18,621 nucleotides of DNA from Candidatus Omnitrophota bacterium (GCA_023140095.1 JAGLMJ010000009.1:1-18621); one strand, 5' to 3'. Positions 5,229 to 13,993 are shown, counted from the first letter of the stretch. Made by a program: numbers and translations. Notes: generated by a model from the letters alone, not told the origin.

Positions 5229-8129
5229 ATGATTTGGCGAATTGAAATAAAACATAAAAGGAATGTTTTTGATTCCTTCGGTGAAGGCATTGAGAAGTCC
5301 ATTGTGGATTTGGGCTTCAGAAGTGTTTCTAAGGTCGAGGTGACCCATGTCTATAATCTCGAGGGGGTGCTGACCGCCGAAGATGTCCAGACCATCTGCC
5401 GCGACCTGCTTGTCGATAACATCACGCAGGAATATGATTTTGCGCCGCAAAAACCTTTCCGGCCTAAAGCTTCAAAGAAAACACACATCATAGAGATCGC
5501 TCATAATCCCGGCGTCATGGATCCGGTCGAAGAATCAACGATCAAGGGGATCAAGGACCTTGGGATCAATCAGGTCCGGTCTGTCCGCACGGCCCGGAAA
5601 TATCTTGTGCACGGGGCCCTGACGAAGAAGGACCTCGAGACGATCACGAATAAAGTCCTTTCCAATAAACTTATTCAGCATGTCGTTGACCATACGGAGC
5701 CTGCTAAGGCGCCAGGCATCCCAAAAGAGGGAGCTTCATTTGACCTTGTCCTGATCGATCTGATGCAAGCGCGCGACCGGCAGCTCATGAAGTTAAGCAG
5801 CGACGGGCAATTGTTCTTGAACCTCGATGAAATGAAGGCGATCCGGAAATATTTTAAGAGGATCAAGCGCAATCCTACCGATTGCGAACTTGAGACGATC
5901 GCCCAGACATGGAGTGAACACTGTTATCATAAAACGTTCCGCGGAAATATCCGGTATTCGTATTCGGATAATGGAAAAGTGAAAACAAAAACGATCTACA
6001 ACCTTATGAAGACAACGATCGTCAAGGCAACTAAAGAGATCGACAAGTCCTGGTGCGTGTCCGTTTTTCATGACAATGCCGGCGTGATCAAATTTGATGA
6101 AGACTCCAATGTTTGCTTTAAGGTCGAGACGCATAATCATCCTTCGGCGCTCGAACCTTTCGGCGGCGCTAACACGGGGATCGGCGGCGTGATCCGTGAT
6201 ATTTTAGGCACGGGGCTTGGGGCCAAGCCGATCTGCAGCACCGATATTTTTTGTTTTGCCCCGCCGGATACGGATTTCAAGAAATTGCCGCCGGGAACCC
6301 TGCACCCCAAGCGGGTCATGAAAGGCGTTGTCAGCGGCGTGCGTGATTATGGCAACAAAATGGGAATACCGACGGTTAATGGCGCCATTTTATTTGATGA
6401 GAGGTTTGTCGGCAACCCGCTGGTCTATTGCGGCAGTGTCGGCATCATGCCGAAAGATAAAGTGTACAAAAAGTCCCGGAAAGGCGATGTGGTCGTTGTT
6501 GTCGGCGGGAAGACGGGCCGCGACGGCATCCATGGCGCGACCTTTTCCTCCGGGGAATTAACGACGGAATCGGAAGTGGTCTCCTCCGGCGCTGTCCAGA
6601 TCGGCGATCCCATTCAGGAAAAGAAGGTCCTTGATGTCCTGATGCAGGCGAGGGACCGCGGTCTTTACACGGCCATTACGGATTGCGGGGCGGGCGGATT
6701 ATCGAGCGCCGTCGGTGAGATGGGGGAAAAATTAGGCGCCCGGGTGGACCTCGAAAAAGTTCCTTTGAAATATCAGGGGCTCAACTATGAGGAGATCTGG
6801 ATCTCGGAATCGCAGGAGAGAATGGTTTTATCGGTCAATCCTGAAAAAGCCAAAGCGCTTCTCGATCTTTTTGCCGGTGAAAATGTTGAGGCGACGGTGA
6901 TCGGGGAGTTTACCGGCAATAAACGCCTTGAGCTTTTCTACAACGGCTGTCAGGTCTGTGACCTGAGCATGGCATTCCTGCATGAGGGTAACCCGAAGAT
7001 CACCAAGACGGCGCGCTGGGTCAGCCCGAAATCAAAGGATCCGAGGATCCCTCGACGGGATAATCTTAGCGATAAATTATTTGAAGTTCTCTCGCACTAC
7101 AATGTGTGCTCGAAAGAATGGGTGATCCGTCAATATGATCATGAGGTCCAGGGCGCAAGCGTGATCAAGCCTTTGGTCGGCCCCAACTGCGACGGGCCTT
7201 CTGACGCCAGCGTGATCGCCCCTAAGCTGGGAGTGAAGAAGGGGCTGGCTATTTCTAACGGTATTAATGTCCGTTACGGCATGATCGATCCGTTCTGGAT
7301 GGCGGCGTCGTGTATCGATGAAGCGGTCCGCCAGATCGTCGCTGTCGGTGGGAATATCGATAGGATCGCTATTCTGGATAATTTCTGTTGGGGAAATCCC
7401 GATAAGCCGGACCGCTTAGGCGGGTTGGTACGTGCCGCCCAAGGATGCTATAAAACCGCCGTCGGTTATCATACGCCTTTTATTTCAGGTAAAGACAGCT
7501 TGTATAACGAGTACAAAGATGGGGATAAATCTATTGCGATTCCCGGGACGATCCTTATTTCCGCGGTCGGGATCGTTGATGATGTGACGAAAAGCATTAC
7601 GATGGACCTTAAAGAGGCGGGGAACTTGATCTATTGCGTCGGCAAGACTTATGATGAATTAGGCGGGTCGATCTATTTAGACACCTATGGATTATTAGGC
7701 AGCACCGTTCCGCAGGTCAATACAAAGCGCGGCATGAAGACTTTCGCGGCCCTTTCATCAGCGGTGAAAAAGGGAGTGATCCGGTCGATGCATGATTGTT
7801 CGGAAGGGGGCATTGGGGTTGCCCTGGCGGAGATGGCTTTCAGCGGCGGGCTAGGGGTAACCGCGCGCCTTGATCAAGTGCCTTTTAAAGGAGGCGCGAA
7901 CAGGGACGATACAGTTCTCTTCTCGGAATCAAATTCACGGTTCCTTGTTGAGGTTAAGCCGGGCGATCAGAAAAAGTTTGAACAGTTATTAAAAGGGATT
8001 TCTTTCGGGCTTATCGGTAGGGTTGAAGATTCTCCGGAGTTTATTGTGTACGGGCTTAAAACACAGGTTTGTATAAACGCATATATCCAGGACCTCAAAG
8101 AGGCCTGGCAGAAGCCATTGAGATGGTAA
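5229..8129 (+). CDS. purL: FGAM synthase, PurS-PurS-PurL fusion
   Basis: A 966-residue phosphoribosylformylglycinamidine synthase subunit, which converts FGAR to FGAM using ammonia from PurQ. Two PurS-like domains are fused in front: about 2-72 (WRIEIKHKRNVFDSFGEGIE) and 85-155 (HIIEIAHNPGVMDP). The PurL core starts near 165. It shows TWSEHCYHK, the ETHNHPSALEPFGGANTG ATP-site block, GAKPI, TDCGAGGLSSAVGEMG, and in the second half GPNCDGPSDASV and MHDCSEGGIGVAL. It has no glutaminase domain, which matches the separate purQ downstream. In E. coli-type PurL the N-terminal domain resembles a PurS dimer, so this form looks intermediate between split and fused enzymes. The ATG at 5229 has no visible ribosome binding site and follows an 84-base gap. 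No upstream in-frame ATG exists. Confidence 0.95.
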   Translation: MIWRIEIKHKRNVFDSFGEGIEKSIVDLGFRSVSKVEVTHVYNLEGVLTAEDVQTICRDLLVDNITQEYDFAPQKPFRPKASKKTHIIEIAHNPGVMDPVEESTIKGIKDLGINQVRSVRTARKYLVHGALTKKDLETITNKVLSNKLIQHVVDHTEPAKAPGIPKEGASFDLVLIDLMQARDRQLMKLSSDGQLFLNLDEMKAIRKYFKRIKRNPTDCELETIAQTWSEHCYHKTFRGNIRYSYSDNGKVKTKTIYNLMKTTIVKATKEIDKSWCVSVFHDNAGVIKFDEDSNVCFKVETHNHPSALEPFGGANTGIGGVIRDILGTGLGAKPICSTDIFCFAPPDTDFKKLPPGTLHPKRVMKGVVSGVRDYGNKMGIPTVNGAILFDERFVGNPLVYCGSVGIMPKDKVYKKSRKGDVVVVVGGKTGRDGIHGATFSSGELTTESEVVSSGAVQIGDPIQEKKVLDVLMQARDRGLYTAITDCGAGGLSSAVGEMGEKLGARVDLEKVPLKYQGLNYEEIWISESQERMVLSVNPEKAKALLDLFAGENVEATVIGEFTGNKRLELFYNGCQVCDLSMAFLHEGNPKITKTARWVSPKSKDPRIPRRDNLSDKLFEVLSHYNVCSKEWVIRQYDHEVQGASVIKPLVGPNCDGPSDASVIAPKLGVKKGLAISNGINVRYGMIDPFWMAASCIDEAVRQIVAVGGNIDRIAILDNFCWGNPDKPDRLGGLVRAAQGCYKTAVGYHTPFISGKDSLYNEYKDGDKSIAIPGTILISAVGIVDDVTKSITMDLKEAGNLIYCVGKTYDELGGSIYLDTYGLLGSTVPQVNTKRGMKTFAALSSAVKKGVIRSMHDCSEGGIGVALAEMAFSGGLGVTARLDQVPFKGGANRDDTVLFSESNSRFLVEVKPGDQKKFEQLLKGISFGLIGRVEDSPEFIVYGLKTQVCINAYIQDLKEAWQKPLRW

Positions 8130-8145
8130 AAGAATAGGAGAGATC

Positions 8146-8810
8146 ATGGTTAAACGCAAAAAAAACGGGGAAGACTTGAAACAGGAAGATACATGGCGGG
8201 TGTTTCGCATTATGGCGGAATTTGTCGACGGATTTCATGAGCTTTCTGAAGTTGGCCCTGCGGTAAGCATCTTTGGGTCGGCAAGAACGAAAGGAACCAA
8301 TCCATGGTATAAACAGGCCGAGAAAACAGCTTCACTTCTTGCCAAAGAGGGATATGCCGTTATTACCGGTGCGGGTCCCGGGATCATGGAAGCCGGAAAT
8401 AAAGGAGTCTCAAAAGTTAAGGGAACTTCTATCGGTTTGAACATTGATCTGCCGTATGAGCAGAAGCCCAACCGTTATGTGAAACGGCTTCATTTCGTTC
8501 CATTACTTTCTTCTGCCGGAAGTTCATGTTCGTCAAATATGCCCAGGCATATGTCATTTTTCCCGGAGGGTTTGGCACATTGGATGAATTCTTTGAAAGC
8601 ATCACTCTTATTCAAACAAAGCGTATGGGGGAAATTCCGGTCATTCTTTTCGGAAGTAAGTTTTGGAACGGGCTTGTTGATTGGTTCAAGCAATCTGTGC
8701 TCAAAGAGAAAAACATCGACCCTGAAGATTTGAATATCTTTCAGGTCGTCGATACGCCGGAAGATGTCGTGAACGTGATCAAGAAATTCTACAGTAACAA
8801 GAAAAAATAA
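8146..8810 (+). pseudogene. LOG-family Rossmann protein with a frameshift
   Basis: A LOG (lonely guy, TIGR00730-type) protein split over two frames. The first part, from ATG 8146 with AGGAG at 8136-8140, has the nucleotide-binding block ITGAGPGIMEAGNKG and GLNIDLPYEQKPNRYVKR. Near 8490-8525 the frame is lost and family similarity continues one base back, as FFCRKFMFVKYAQAYVIFPGGFGTLDE to the TAA at 8808-8810. PGGFGTLDE is the family's catalytic motif. Family members cleave nucleoside 5'-monophosphates to base and ribose 5-phosphate. No slippery heptamer is visible. The second part could start at ATG 8526 but has no ribosome binding site. Either a true pseudogene, a rare shift, or a sequence error. 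Good conservation on both sides favours a recent mutation or an error. Confidence 0.8.
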
Positions 8811-9620
8811 ATGCCTAAAAAACCCAAAATTATCGTTTTAAGGACCGCCGGAACGAATTGTGATGTTGAAACGGCTTTTGCTTTTGAAAGTTTCGGCGCG
8901 CAAGTGGATTCCGTGCACATCAATAAACTTTTTAGCAATGATGTTCGTTTAAAAGATTATCATATTCTTGCGATTCCCGGCGGTTTTACCTACGGGGATG
9001 ACATTGAATCAGGACGGATCTTGGCCAATGAATTGCGTATCCGGTTAGGCGAGGACTTATGCCGGTTCATCGGCGAGGAAAAGCTGGTCATAGGCATTTG
9101 TAACGGCTTCCAGGTTTTAGTCAAATCAGGAATTCTCCCGGACGGCTTGGATCAGAAGGAAGAAGAACGTGATCCTTCTCAGAAGGCGACCCTGATCAAT
9201 AATGATTCAGGTAAGTTCGAGGACCGTTGGTGCTATCTCAGCGTCCAGGGAAAAAGCGTTTGGACGCAAGGGCTCAACGATACCGTCTATTATCCGGTCG
9301 CCCACGCTGAAGGGAAATTTGTTCCGCAGGACGCGGAAGTTCTTGGCCGGCTAAATACAAACGGGCAGGTGGCGTTCCGTTATTGCGGGCCTGCCGGCAA
9401 ACGCGCGGGCTATCCCGGGAACCCTAACGGGTCTGTCGAGGATATTGCCGGGATCACCGATCCGACGGGCCGCGTGCTAGGGTTGATGCCGCATCCCGAG
9501 CGGCATTTTTTATTTACCCAGCATCCCTACTGGTCGCGGTTGGGCGCCAACGGCCGTTACGGGCAAGGGGCCAAGATCTTTAAGAATGGTATCGATTATA
9601 TTAAGGATAAGTTCTTATGA
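8811..9620 (+). CDS. purQ: FGAM synthase glutaminase subunit
   Basis: PurQ, 269 residues, of the longer class (the short Bacillus form is about 227). It releases ammonia from glutamine for the PurL fusion. The class I glutaminase triad is visible: Cys97 in GICNGFQ, and His228 and Glu230 in MPHPERH. The oxyanion block IPGGFTYGDD is at 55-64. The start ATG touches the TAA of the LOG gene (TAAATG), with only a weak A-rich upstream region, so translation may be coupled to the LOG frame. If the LOG frameshift is real, ribosomes from its second frame would not arrive, which makes the frameshift more curious. It overlaps purM by 4 bases. Confidence 0.95.
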   Translation: MPKKPKIIVLRTAGTNCDVETAFAFESFGAQVDSVHINKLFSNDVRLKDYHILAIPGGFTYGDDIESGRILANELRIRLGEDLCRFIGEEKLVIGICNGFQVLVKSGILPDGLDQKEEERDPSQKATLINNDSGKFEDRWCYLSVQGKSVWTQGLNDTVYYPVAHAEGKFVPQDAEVLGRLNTNGQVAFRYCGPAGKRAGYPGNPNGSVEDIAGITDPTGRVLGLMPHPERHFLFTQHPYWSRLGANGRYGQGAKIFKNGIDYIKDKFL

Positions 9621-10615
9621 AGAAAACAACGTACAAAAGCAGCGGAGTGGACATTAACAAGGCCAACGCATTCGTGAAGGCGATCAAAAGTGATGTGGCC
9701 AGCACTACCGGGACTTCTGTCATTTGTCGCAAAGGTGCTTTTGGCGGGTTGTTCGCTTTAGCGAAGGGCCAATACAAGAATCCCGTGTTGGTTTCTTCTA
9801 CCGACGGGGTGGGAACGAAACTTCTCGTCGCCCAAGCAGTCGGGAAGCATGATACGGTCGGTATTGATCTCGTGGCCATGAATGTTAACGATATTCTCTG
9901 CGTGGGCGCTAAGCCTCTTTTCTTTCTTGATTATATTGCGTGCGGCAAATTAAGGCCAAAGGTCTTAGGCAATGTCGTCAAGGGCATTGCCGCGGGATGC
10001 CGCCAGTCCGGCTGCAGTTTGATCGGCGGGGAAACAGCCGAAATGCCGGGGATGTACAAGCCGGATGAATATGACCTGGCTGGCTTTGCGGTCGGTATTG
10101 TTGAAAGAAGCAAGATCGTCGACGGGTCGGCGATCAAGGCCGGCGATCAGGTGATCGGCTTGCCGTCGACGGGACTGCATTCAAACGGATTTTCCCTGGC
10201 GCGCAAGGTCCTTTCTCCGGGCGCGCAGAAAAAATATGCTAAAGAATTATTAACGCCGACACGCATTTATGCGAAGGAAGTTTCGGGCCTTCTTTCGAAG
10301 TTCCCTGTTCGCGGGATCGCGCATATTACCGGCGGGGCATTCTACGATAAGCTGACGAAGATCCTTCCTAAGGGAAAATGTTTTGCCATTGACCGGGGAA
10401 GCTGGCCTGTTCCGGAAATATTTCACATTATTCAAAAAAAGGGTAAAATAGGGGATCGCGAAATGTACAGGACGTTTAATATGGGTATTGGCATGGCCCT
10501 TGTTTTCCGTAAAAAAGACATTTCCGCGGTCAGGTATTATCTTAAAAAGAAGAACATAAAACATTATAAGATTGGAAGTGTCATCAATGACACTAAAAGA
10601 AGGATTATGATATGA
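9617..10615 (+). CDS. purM: AIR synthetase (FGAM cyclo-ligase)
   Basis: PurM, 332 residues, closes the imidazole ring of FGAM with ATP to give AIR. It is homologous to the PurL core. Visible blocks: VSSTDGVGTKLLVA, GIDLVAMNVNDILCVGAKPLFFLDY, LIGGETAEMPGMY, GLPSTGLHSNGFSLAR and HITGGAF, in the family order. The start ATG overlaps the purQ stop (ATGA at 9617-9620), and its own stop overlaps the purD start in the same way, so translation is probably coupled across the three genes. The N-terminus (TYKSSGVDINKAN) is the usual family start, which supports this ATG. Confidence 0.97.
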   Translation: MKKTTYKSSGVDINKANAFVKAIKSDVASTTGTSVICRKGAFGGLFALAKGQYKNPVLVSSTDGVGTKLLVAQAVGKHDTVGIDLVAMNVNDILCVGAKPLFFLDYIACGKLRPKVLGNVVKGIAAGCRQSGCSLIGGETAEMPGMYKPDEYDLAGFAVGIVERSKIVDGSAIKAGDQVIGLPSTGLHSNGFSLARKVLSPGAQKKYAKELLTPTRIYAKEVSGLLSKFPVRGIAHITGGAFYDKLTKILPKGKCFAIDRGSWPVPEIFHIIQKKGKIGDREMYRTFNMGIGMALVFRKKDISAVRYYLKKKNIKHYKIGSVINDTKRRIMI

Positions 10616-11910
10616 AAGTTCTTATTATCGGCTCCGGGGGGCGGGAACACGTTCTTGCCTGGAAAATCAAACAAAGTCCTTTAGTCAAAGAGTTGTATTG
10701 CGCGCCGGGTAACGGCGGGATATCTGAGATTGCCGAGTGTGTCGATATCAGCGCCGAAGACATACCGGCGCTTATTCGGTTTGCGGGCGAAAAGAAAATT
10801 GACCTGACCGTTGTCGGCCCTGAAGCTCCGCTGGTGGCGGGGATTGTTGACGCCTTTGAGCGGAAAAAGTTAAAGATCTTCGGCCCGAGCAAGGAAGCGG
10901 CACAATTGGAAGGAAGCAAGATTTTCGCCAAAGAATTTATGTATGAGTGGAATATTCCGACGGCAAGCTTCCGGAGATTCAGCATGATAGACGAAGCGAA
11001 GGAGTATTTGCGTCAGGTAACGTTTCCGATCGTCGTTAAGGCCGACGGTCTGGCTGCCGGCAAAGGCGTGATTGTTTGTCAGGATTTCATTGGTGCGGAA
11101 AAGGCGGTTGATGAGATCATGGCCGAGAGGATCTTTAAGGAAGCGGGAGCGCAGATCGTGATCGAAGAGTGCCTGGAAGGCGAGGAGGTTTCGATCCTCG
11201 CGATCAGCGACGGGGAACATTATTGCCTCCTCGATTCGTCGCAGGACCATAAACAGATCTTCGACGACGATGTCGGGCCCAACACGGGCGGCATGGGGGC
11301 GTATTCTCCGGCGCCGATACTGACGGAAAAATTATATAAGGTCATTGAGAACCGCATCATTGATCCGGTTATCCGCGGGATGCAGAAAAGCGGGATGCCG
11401 TTTAAGGGCGTTCTCTATGCCGGGCTGATGATCACTTTCGACGGGCCGATGGTTCTGGAGTTCAATGTCCGGTTTGGCGACCCTGAAACGCAGGCGATCT
11501 TGCCGAGGATGAAGAGCGATATCGTCGAGTTGATGCTTGCTAGCTGCGAAGGGCGGGTGGCGGACATCGAACTCGAATGGGATAAACAAAGCTGTGTTTG
11601 TGTCGTGATGAGTTCCGGAGGATACCCGGGCGAGTATGAAAAGGGTAAGGAGATCTCCGGTTTGAAAGATGCCGAAAAGATCGAAGATACAGTTGTTTTC
11701 CACGCGGGCACAAAAAAGGAAGAGGACAAGATCGTTACTTCCGGCGGGCGTGTTTTGGGCGTGACCAGTTTAGGAAGCGGGATCGAAAAAGCCATTGAAC
11801 AGGTGTACAAGGCGGTCGATAAAATAAATTTTGAGCGATGCTTCTTTCGACGAGATATCGGAGCAAAGGCCTTTAAATGGGTCAGCCACAGGTCGCAGGT
11901 CACCCGCTGA
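10612..11910 (+). CDS. purD: GAR synthetase (phosphoribosylamine-glycine ligase)
   Basis: PurD, 432 residues, an ATP-grasp enzyme that joins glycine to phosphoribosylamine. The N-terminal domain starts VLIIGSGGREHVLAWKI. The ATP-grasp part shows VKADGLAAGKGV near 143-154, DVGPNTGGMGAYSP and MVLEFNVRFGDPETQ, which carry the metal and ATP ligands. The C-terminus FRRDIGAKAF is the family end with about ten extra residues. It overlaps purM by ATGA. Glycine for this step can come from the glyA gene further down the same gene run. Confidence 0.97.
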   Translation: MKVLIIGSGGREHVLAWKIKQSPLVKELYCAPGNGGISEIAECVDISAEDIPALIRFAGEKKIDLTVVGPEAPLVAGIVDAFERKKLKIFGPSKEAAQLEGSKIFAKEFMYEWNIPTASFRRFSMIDEAKEYLRQVTFPIVVKADGLAAGKGVIVCQDFIGAEKAVDEIMAERIFKEAGAQIVIEECLEGEEVSILAISDGEHYCLLDSSQDHKQIFDDDVGPNTGGMGAYSPAPILTEKLYKVIENRIIDPVIRGMQKSGMPFKGVLYAGLMITFDGPMVLEFNVRFGDPETQAILPRMKSDIVELMLASCEGRVADIELEWDKQSCVCVVMSSGGYPGEYEKGKEISGLKDAEKIEDTVVFHAGTKKEEDKIVTSGGRVLGVTSLGSGIEKAIEQVYKAVDKINFERCFFRRDIGAKAFKWVSHRSQVTR

Positions 11911-11946
11911 TCGGTTTCTTGCAAACTCTCAATTGAGGAGTCAGTT

Positions 11947-12432
11947 ATGAAAGATATTCAAGTTGCTATTATGATGGGAAGCAAGTCAGACCTTAATATT
12001 ATGGAAAAGACGGCCAAAATACTGGAAGATTTTAAAGTCTCCTATGAGATGAAAGTGCTTTCAGCTCACCGCACGCCGAAAGAGACGGCGGAATATGCCG
12101 AAAGCTTAAGGGGCAACGGCGTGCGCATTGTGATCTGCGGGGCAGGGGCCTCGGCCGCTCTTTCCGGTGTCGTTGCGGCCCACACCACCCTTCCGGTGAT
12201 CGGCGTTCCGATCAATGCGACGGCGCTCAACGGCATGGACGCGCTACTCTCTACGGTTCAAATGCCGACGGGGGTTCCCGTCGGCGCGGTAGCGATCGGT
12301 GAGGCCGGGGCAAAGAACGCGGCGCTTTTAGCCTTGCGTATCTTAGGTGTTCATGACCAGGAGATAGAAACAAAGCTGGAAAAATTCAAGAAAGAACAAA
12401 AAGAAAAGATCCTAGGTATTAAGCTCACTTGA
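11947..12432 (+). CDS. purE: N5-CAIR mutase / AIR carboxylase, class I type
   Basis: PurE, 161 residues. It forms CAIR, the substrate of PurC. MGSKSDLNIM, SAHRTP (the substrate-binding loop) and ALNGMDALLSTVQMPTGVPVGAVAIG are class I hallmarks. The middle block GASAALSGVVAAHTTLPVIGVPI is of the kind found in archaea and some anaerobic bacteria. Class I PurE normally works with PurK, but no purK is in this window, so whether it acts as N5-CAIR mutase or uses CO2 with AIR cannot be decided here. The ATG has a good GAGGAG upstream. Its stop overlaps the next start (TTGA). Confidence 0.95.
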   Translation: MKDIQVAIMMGSKSDLNIMEKTAKILEDFKVSYEMKVLSAHRTPKETAEYAESLRGNGVRIVICGAGASAALSGVVAAHTTLPVIGVPINATALNGMDALLSTVQMPTGVPVGAVAIGEAGAKNAALLALRILGVHDQEIETKLEKFKKEQKEKILGIKLT

Positions 12433-13493
12433 AAACAGAAATCATTAAACTCGATCCTCAGTATCCCGATCTTAAGCAAATCGCCTATTGCGCAAAGGTG
12501 ATCCGCAAAGGCGGGCTCGTTGTTTTTCCTACGGAGACCGTCTACGGTATTGCGGCAGATCTTTCCAATCCACAGGCGATGAAACGTTTACGGGAAGTGA
12601 AAAGGCGGACGCAAGACAAGCCGTTCGCGATCCTCATTTCCCAGATCGGATTAATATCAAATTATACGTCGACGACCGACTCGAGATTATTTAAATTGAT
12701 CCATGCGTTCTGGCCGGGGCCGCTGACGGTCGTTGTTCCGTCAAAGGAGGAAGGATCGACCATCGGGGTGCGCATGCCGGACCATCCGATCGCGTTAAGG
12801 CTTGTTCAGGATTCGCAATGCACGATCGCGGCTCCGTCGGCGAATATTGAAGGAAACGATCCGCCTAAGACGTGCGCGGAGGCCTTAAGGGACCTGGACG
12901 GTTTAGTGGATGTTGCGATCGACGGAGGAACGGCAAGGATCGGGACAGGATCTTCGGTTGTCGATATGACGAAAGAGAATCCTGTGGTCCTGCGGGGCGG
13001 GGTGATCACGCAAGAAGATGTGAACCGTATTATAGGGAAGAAGACCGTGTTGTTCATCTGCACGGGCAATAGTTGCCGTTCGGTCATGGCCGAGTATCTT
13101 TTAAAAAGCAGGATCCAAGGCCGTGATGATATCGAGGTGATGTCGGCCGGGACAGGGGTTTTTATCCAGTCGGCGGCAAGTTCTGAGACGGTGGCGGTTC
13201 TCGCCGAGGAGGGCATCAATGCGATGGCCCATCTGGCGCAGCCGATCAATACGATCCTTTTAAAAAAATCGGACTTAATCATTGTTATGACCAGGAACCA
13301 CCGCAGTCAGGTGCTTGAACGCGTGCCGGAAGCGGAACATAGGGTTTATCTGTTAAAAGAGTTTGCCAATATTCCTTCTAATGGTGAAAACGGCCTGGAT
13401 ATTCCGGACCCTATCGGTAAGCCAAGGGGTTTGTATAAAGAATGCCTTAGGGAAATAAAGGAAGCGATACATAAAATCGAGGAACTGGTCTAA
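12429..13493 (+). CDS. Sua5/TsaC threonylcarbamoyl-AMP synthase fused to LMW phosphatase
   Basis: A 354-residue two-domain protein. Residues 5-200 form a Sua5/YrdC/TsaC domain, which makes threonylcarbamoyl-AMP for the t6A modification of tRNA. Seen here are FPTETVYG (33-40), KRRTQDKPF (58-66) and AAPSAN (134-139). Residues 205-354 form a low-molecular-weight phosphatase: the C-X5-R loop CTGNSCRS (Cys211, Arg217) and the catalytic Asp of DPIG (327-330). In Bacillus these are separate neighbours, ywlC (sua5) and ywlE. YwlE is a protein-arginine phosphatase with Thr where tyrosine phosphatases have Ile in the loop. Here the residue is Ser. The likely start is TTG 12429, overlapping the purE stop, since the frame before it holds no other start. 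Which phospho-substrate is used remains open. Confidence 0.93.
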   Translation: MKTEIIKLDPQYPDLKQIAYCAKVIRKGGLVVFPTETVYGIAADLSNPQAMKRLREVKRRTQDKPFAILISQIGLISNYTSTTDSRLFKLIHAFWPGPLTVVVPSKEEGSTIGVRMPDHPIALRLVQDSQCTIAAPSANIEGNDPPKTCAEALRDLDGLVDVAIDGGTARIGTGSSVVDMTKENPVVLRGGVITQEDVNRIIGKKTVLFICTGNSCRSVMAEYLLKSRIQGRDDIEVMSAGTGVFIQSAASSETVAVLAEEGINAMAHLAQPINTILLKKSDLIIVMTRNHRSQVLERVPEAEHRVYLLKEFANIPSNGENGLDIPDPIGKPRGLYKECLREIKEAIHKIEELV

Positions 13494-13501
13494 GGAGAAT
13501 A

Positions 13502-13954
13502 ATGAAAATTTTTATCGGGGCGGACCATCGAGGGGTTAATTTTAAAAAAAAGATCACGCAAATATTAGAAGCGCAGGGGCTTAATGTTATAGATCTGGGG
13601 TCCTATGATCCCGTGAAGAGTTGTGATTATCCTAAGGTCGCCCGCAAAGTGGCCAGGGAAGTATCTAAGTCACGCAACGCCAGAGGCATTCTTGTCTGCA
13701 TGTCCGGAATAGGCCAGGCGATAGCGGCCAATAAAGTGCGTGGGGCCTATGCGGCTTTATGTTACAATACCGAAGCAGCCGCGCTTTCGCGCAGGCATAA
13801 TAACGCGAATATCCTTGTTCTGGGTTCTAAGTTCGTTAAGCCTAAAGATGTTGAGAATATCCTTCGCATATGGCTGAACACCAAGTTTGAGGGAGGACGC
13901 CATCGACGGCGCGTTGATCAGATCAAGAAAATGGAAAGAGGAGTAAAGATCTAA
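13502..13954 (+). CDS. rpiB: Ribose 5-phosphate isomerase B
   Basis: RpiB/LacAB family, 150 residues. It interconverts ribulose 5-phosphate and ribose 5-phosphate, the precursor of PRPP and thus of purines. The GADHRGVNFK N-terminus, DYPKVARKVA, IAANKVRGAYAALC, SRRHNNANILVLG and the FEGGRHRRRV end are typical. The catalytic Cys is kept, but its loop reads VCMSGIGQ instead of the common CGTGIG. AAGGAG lies just upstream of the ATG. It follows the Sua5-phosphatase gene after 8 bases. Confidence 0.93.
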   Translation: MKIFIGADHRGVNFKKKITQILEAQGLNVIDLGSYDPVKSCDYPKVARKVAREVSKSRNARGILVCMSGIGQAIAANKVRGAYAALCYNTEAAALSRRHNNANILVLGSKFVKPKDVENILRIWLNTKFEGGRHRRRVDQIKKMERGVKI

Positions 13955-13993
13955 GAAATGGAGATAGGCATAATGGATTTTAAAGGAGAACTT

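Noticed and set aside
11415..11924. 169-residue open frame on the minus strand
   Set aside because: It is the shadow of purD and reads as low-complexity Ser/Pro/Thr sequence.
12806..13282. 158-residue open frame on the minus strand
   Set aside because: It is the shadow of the Sua5-phosphatase gene, whose motifs are intact.
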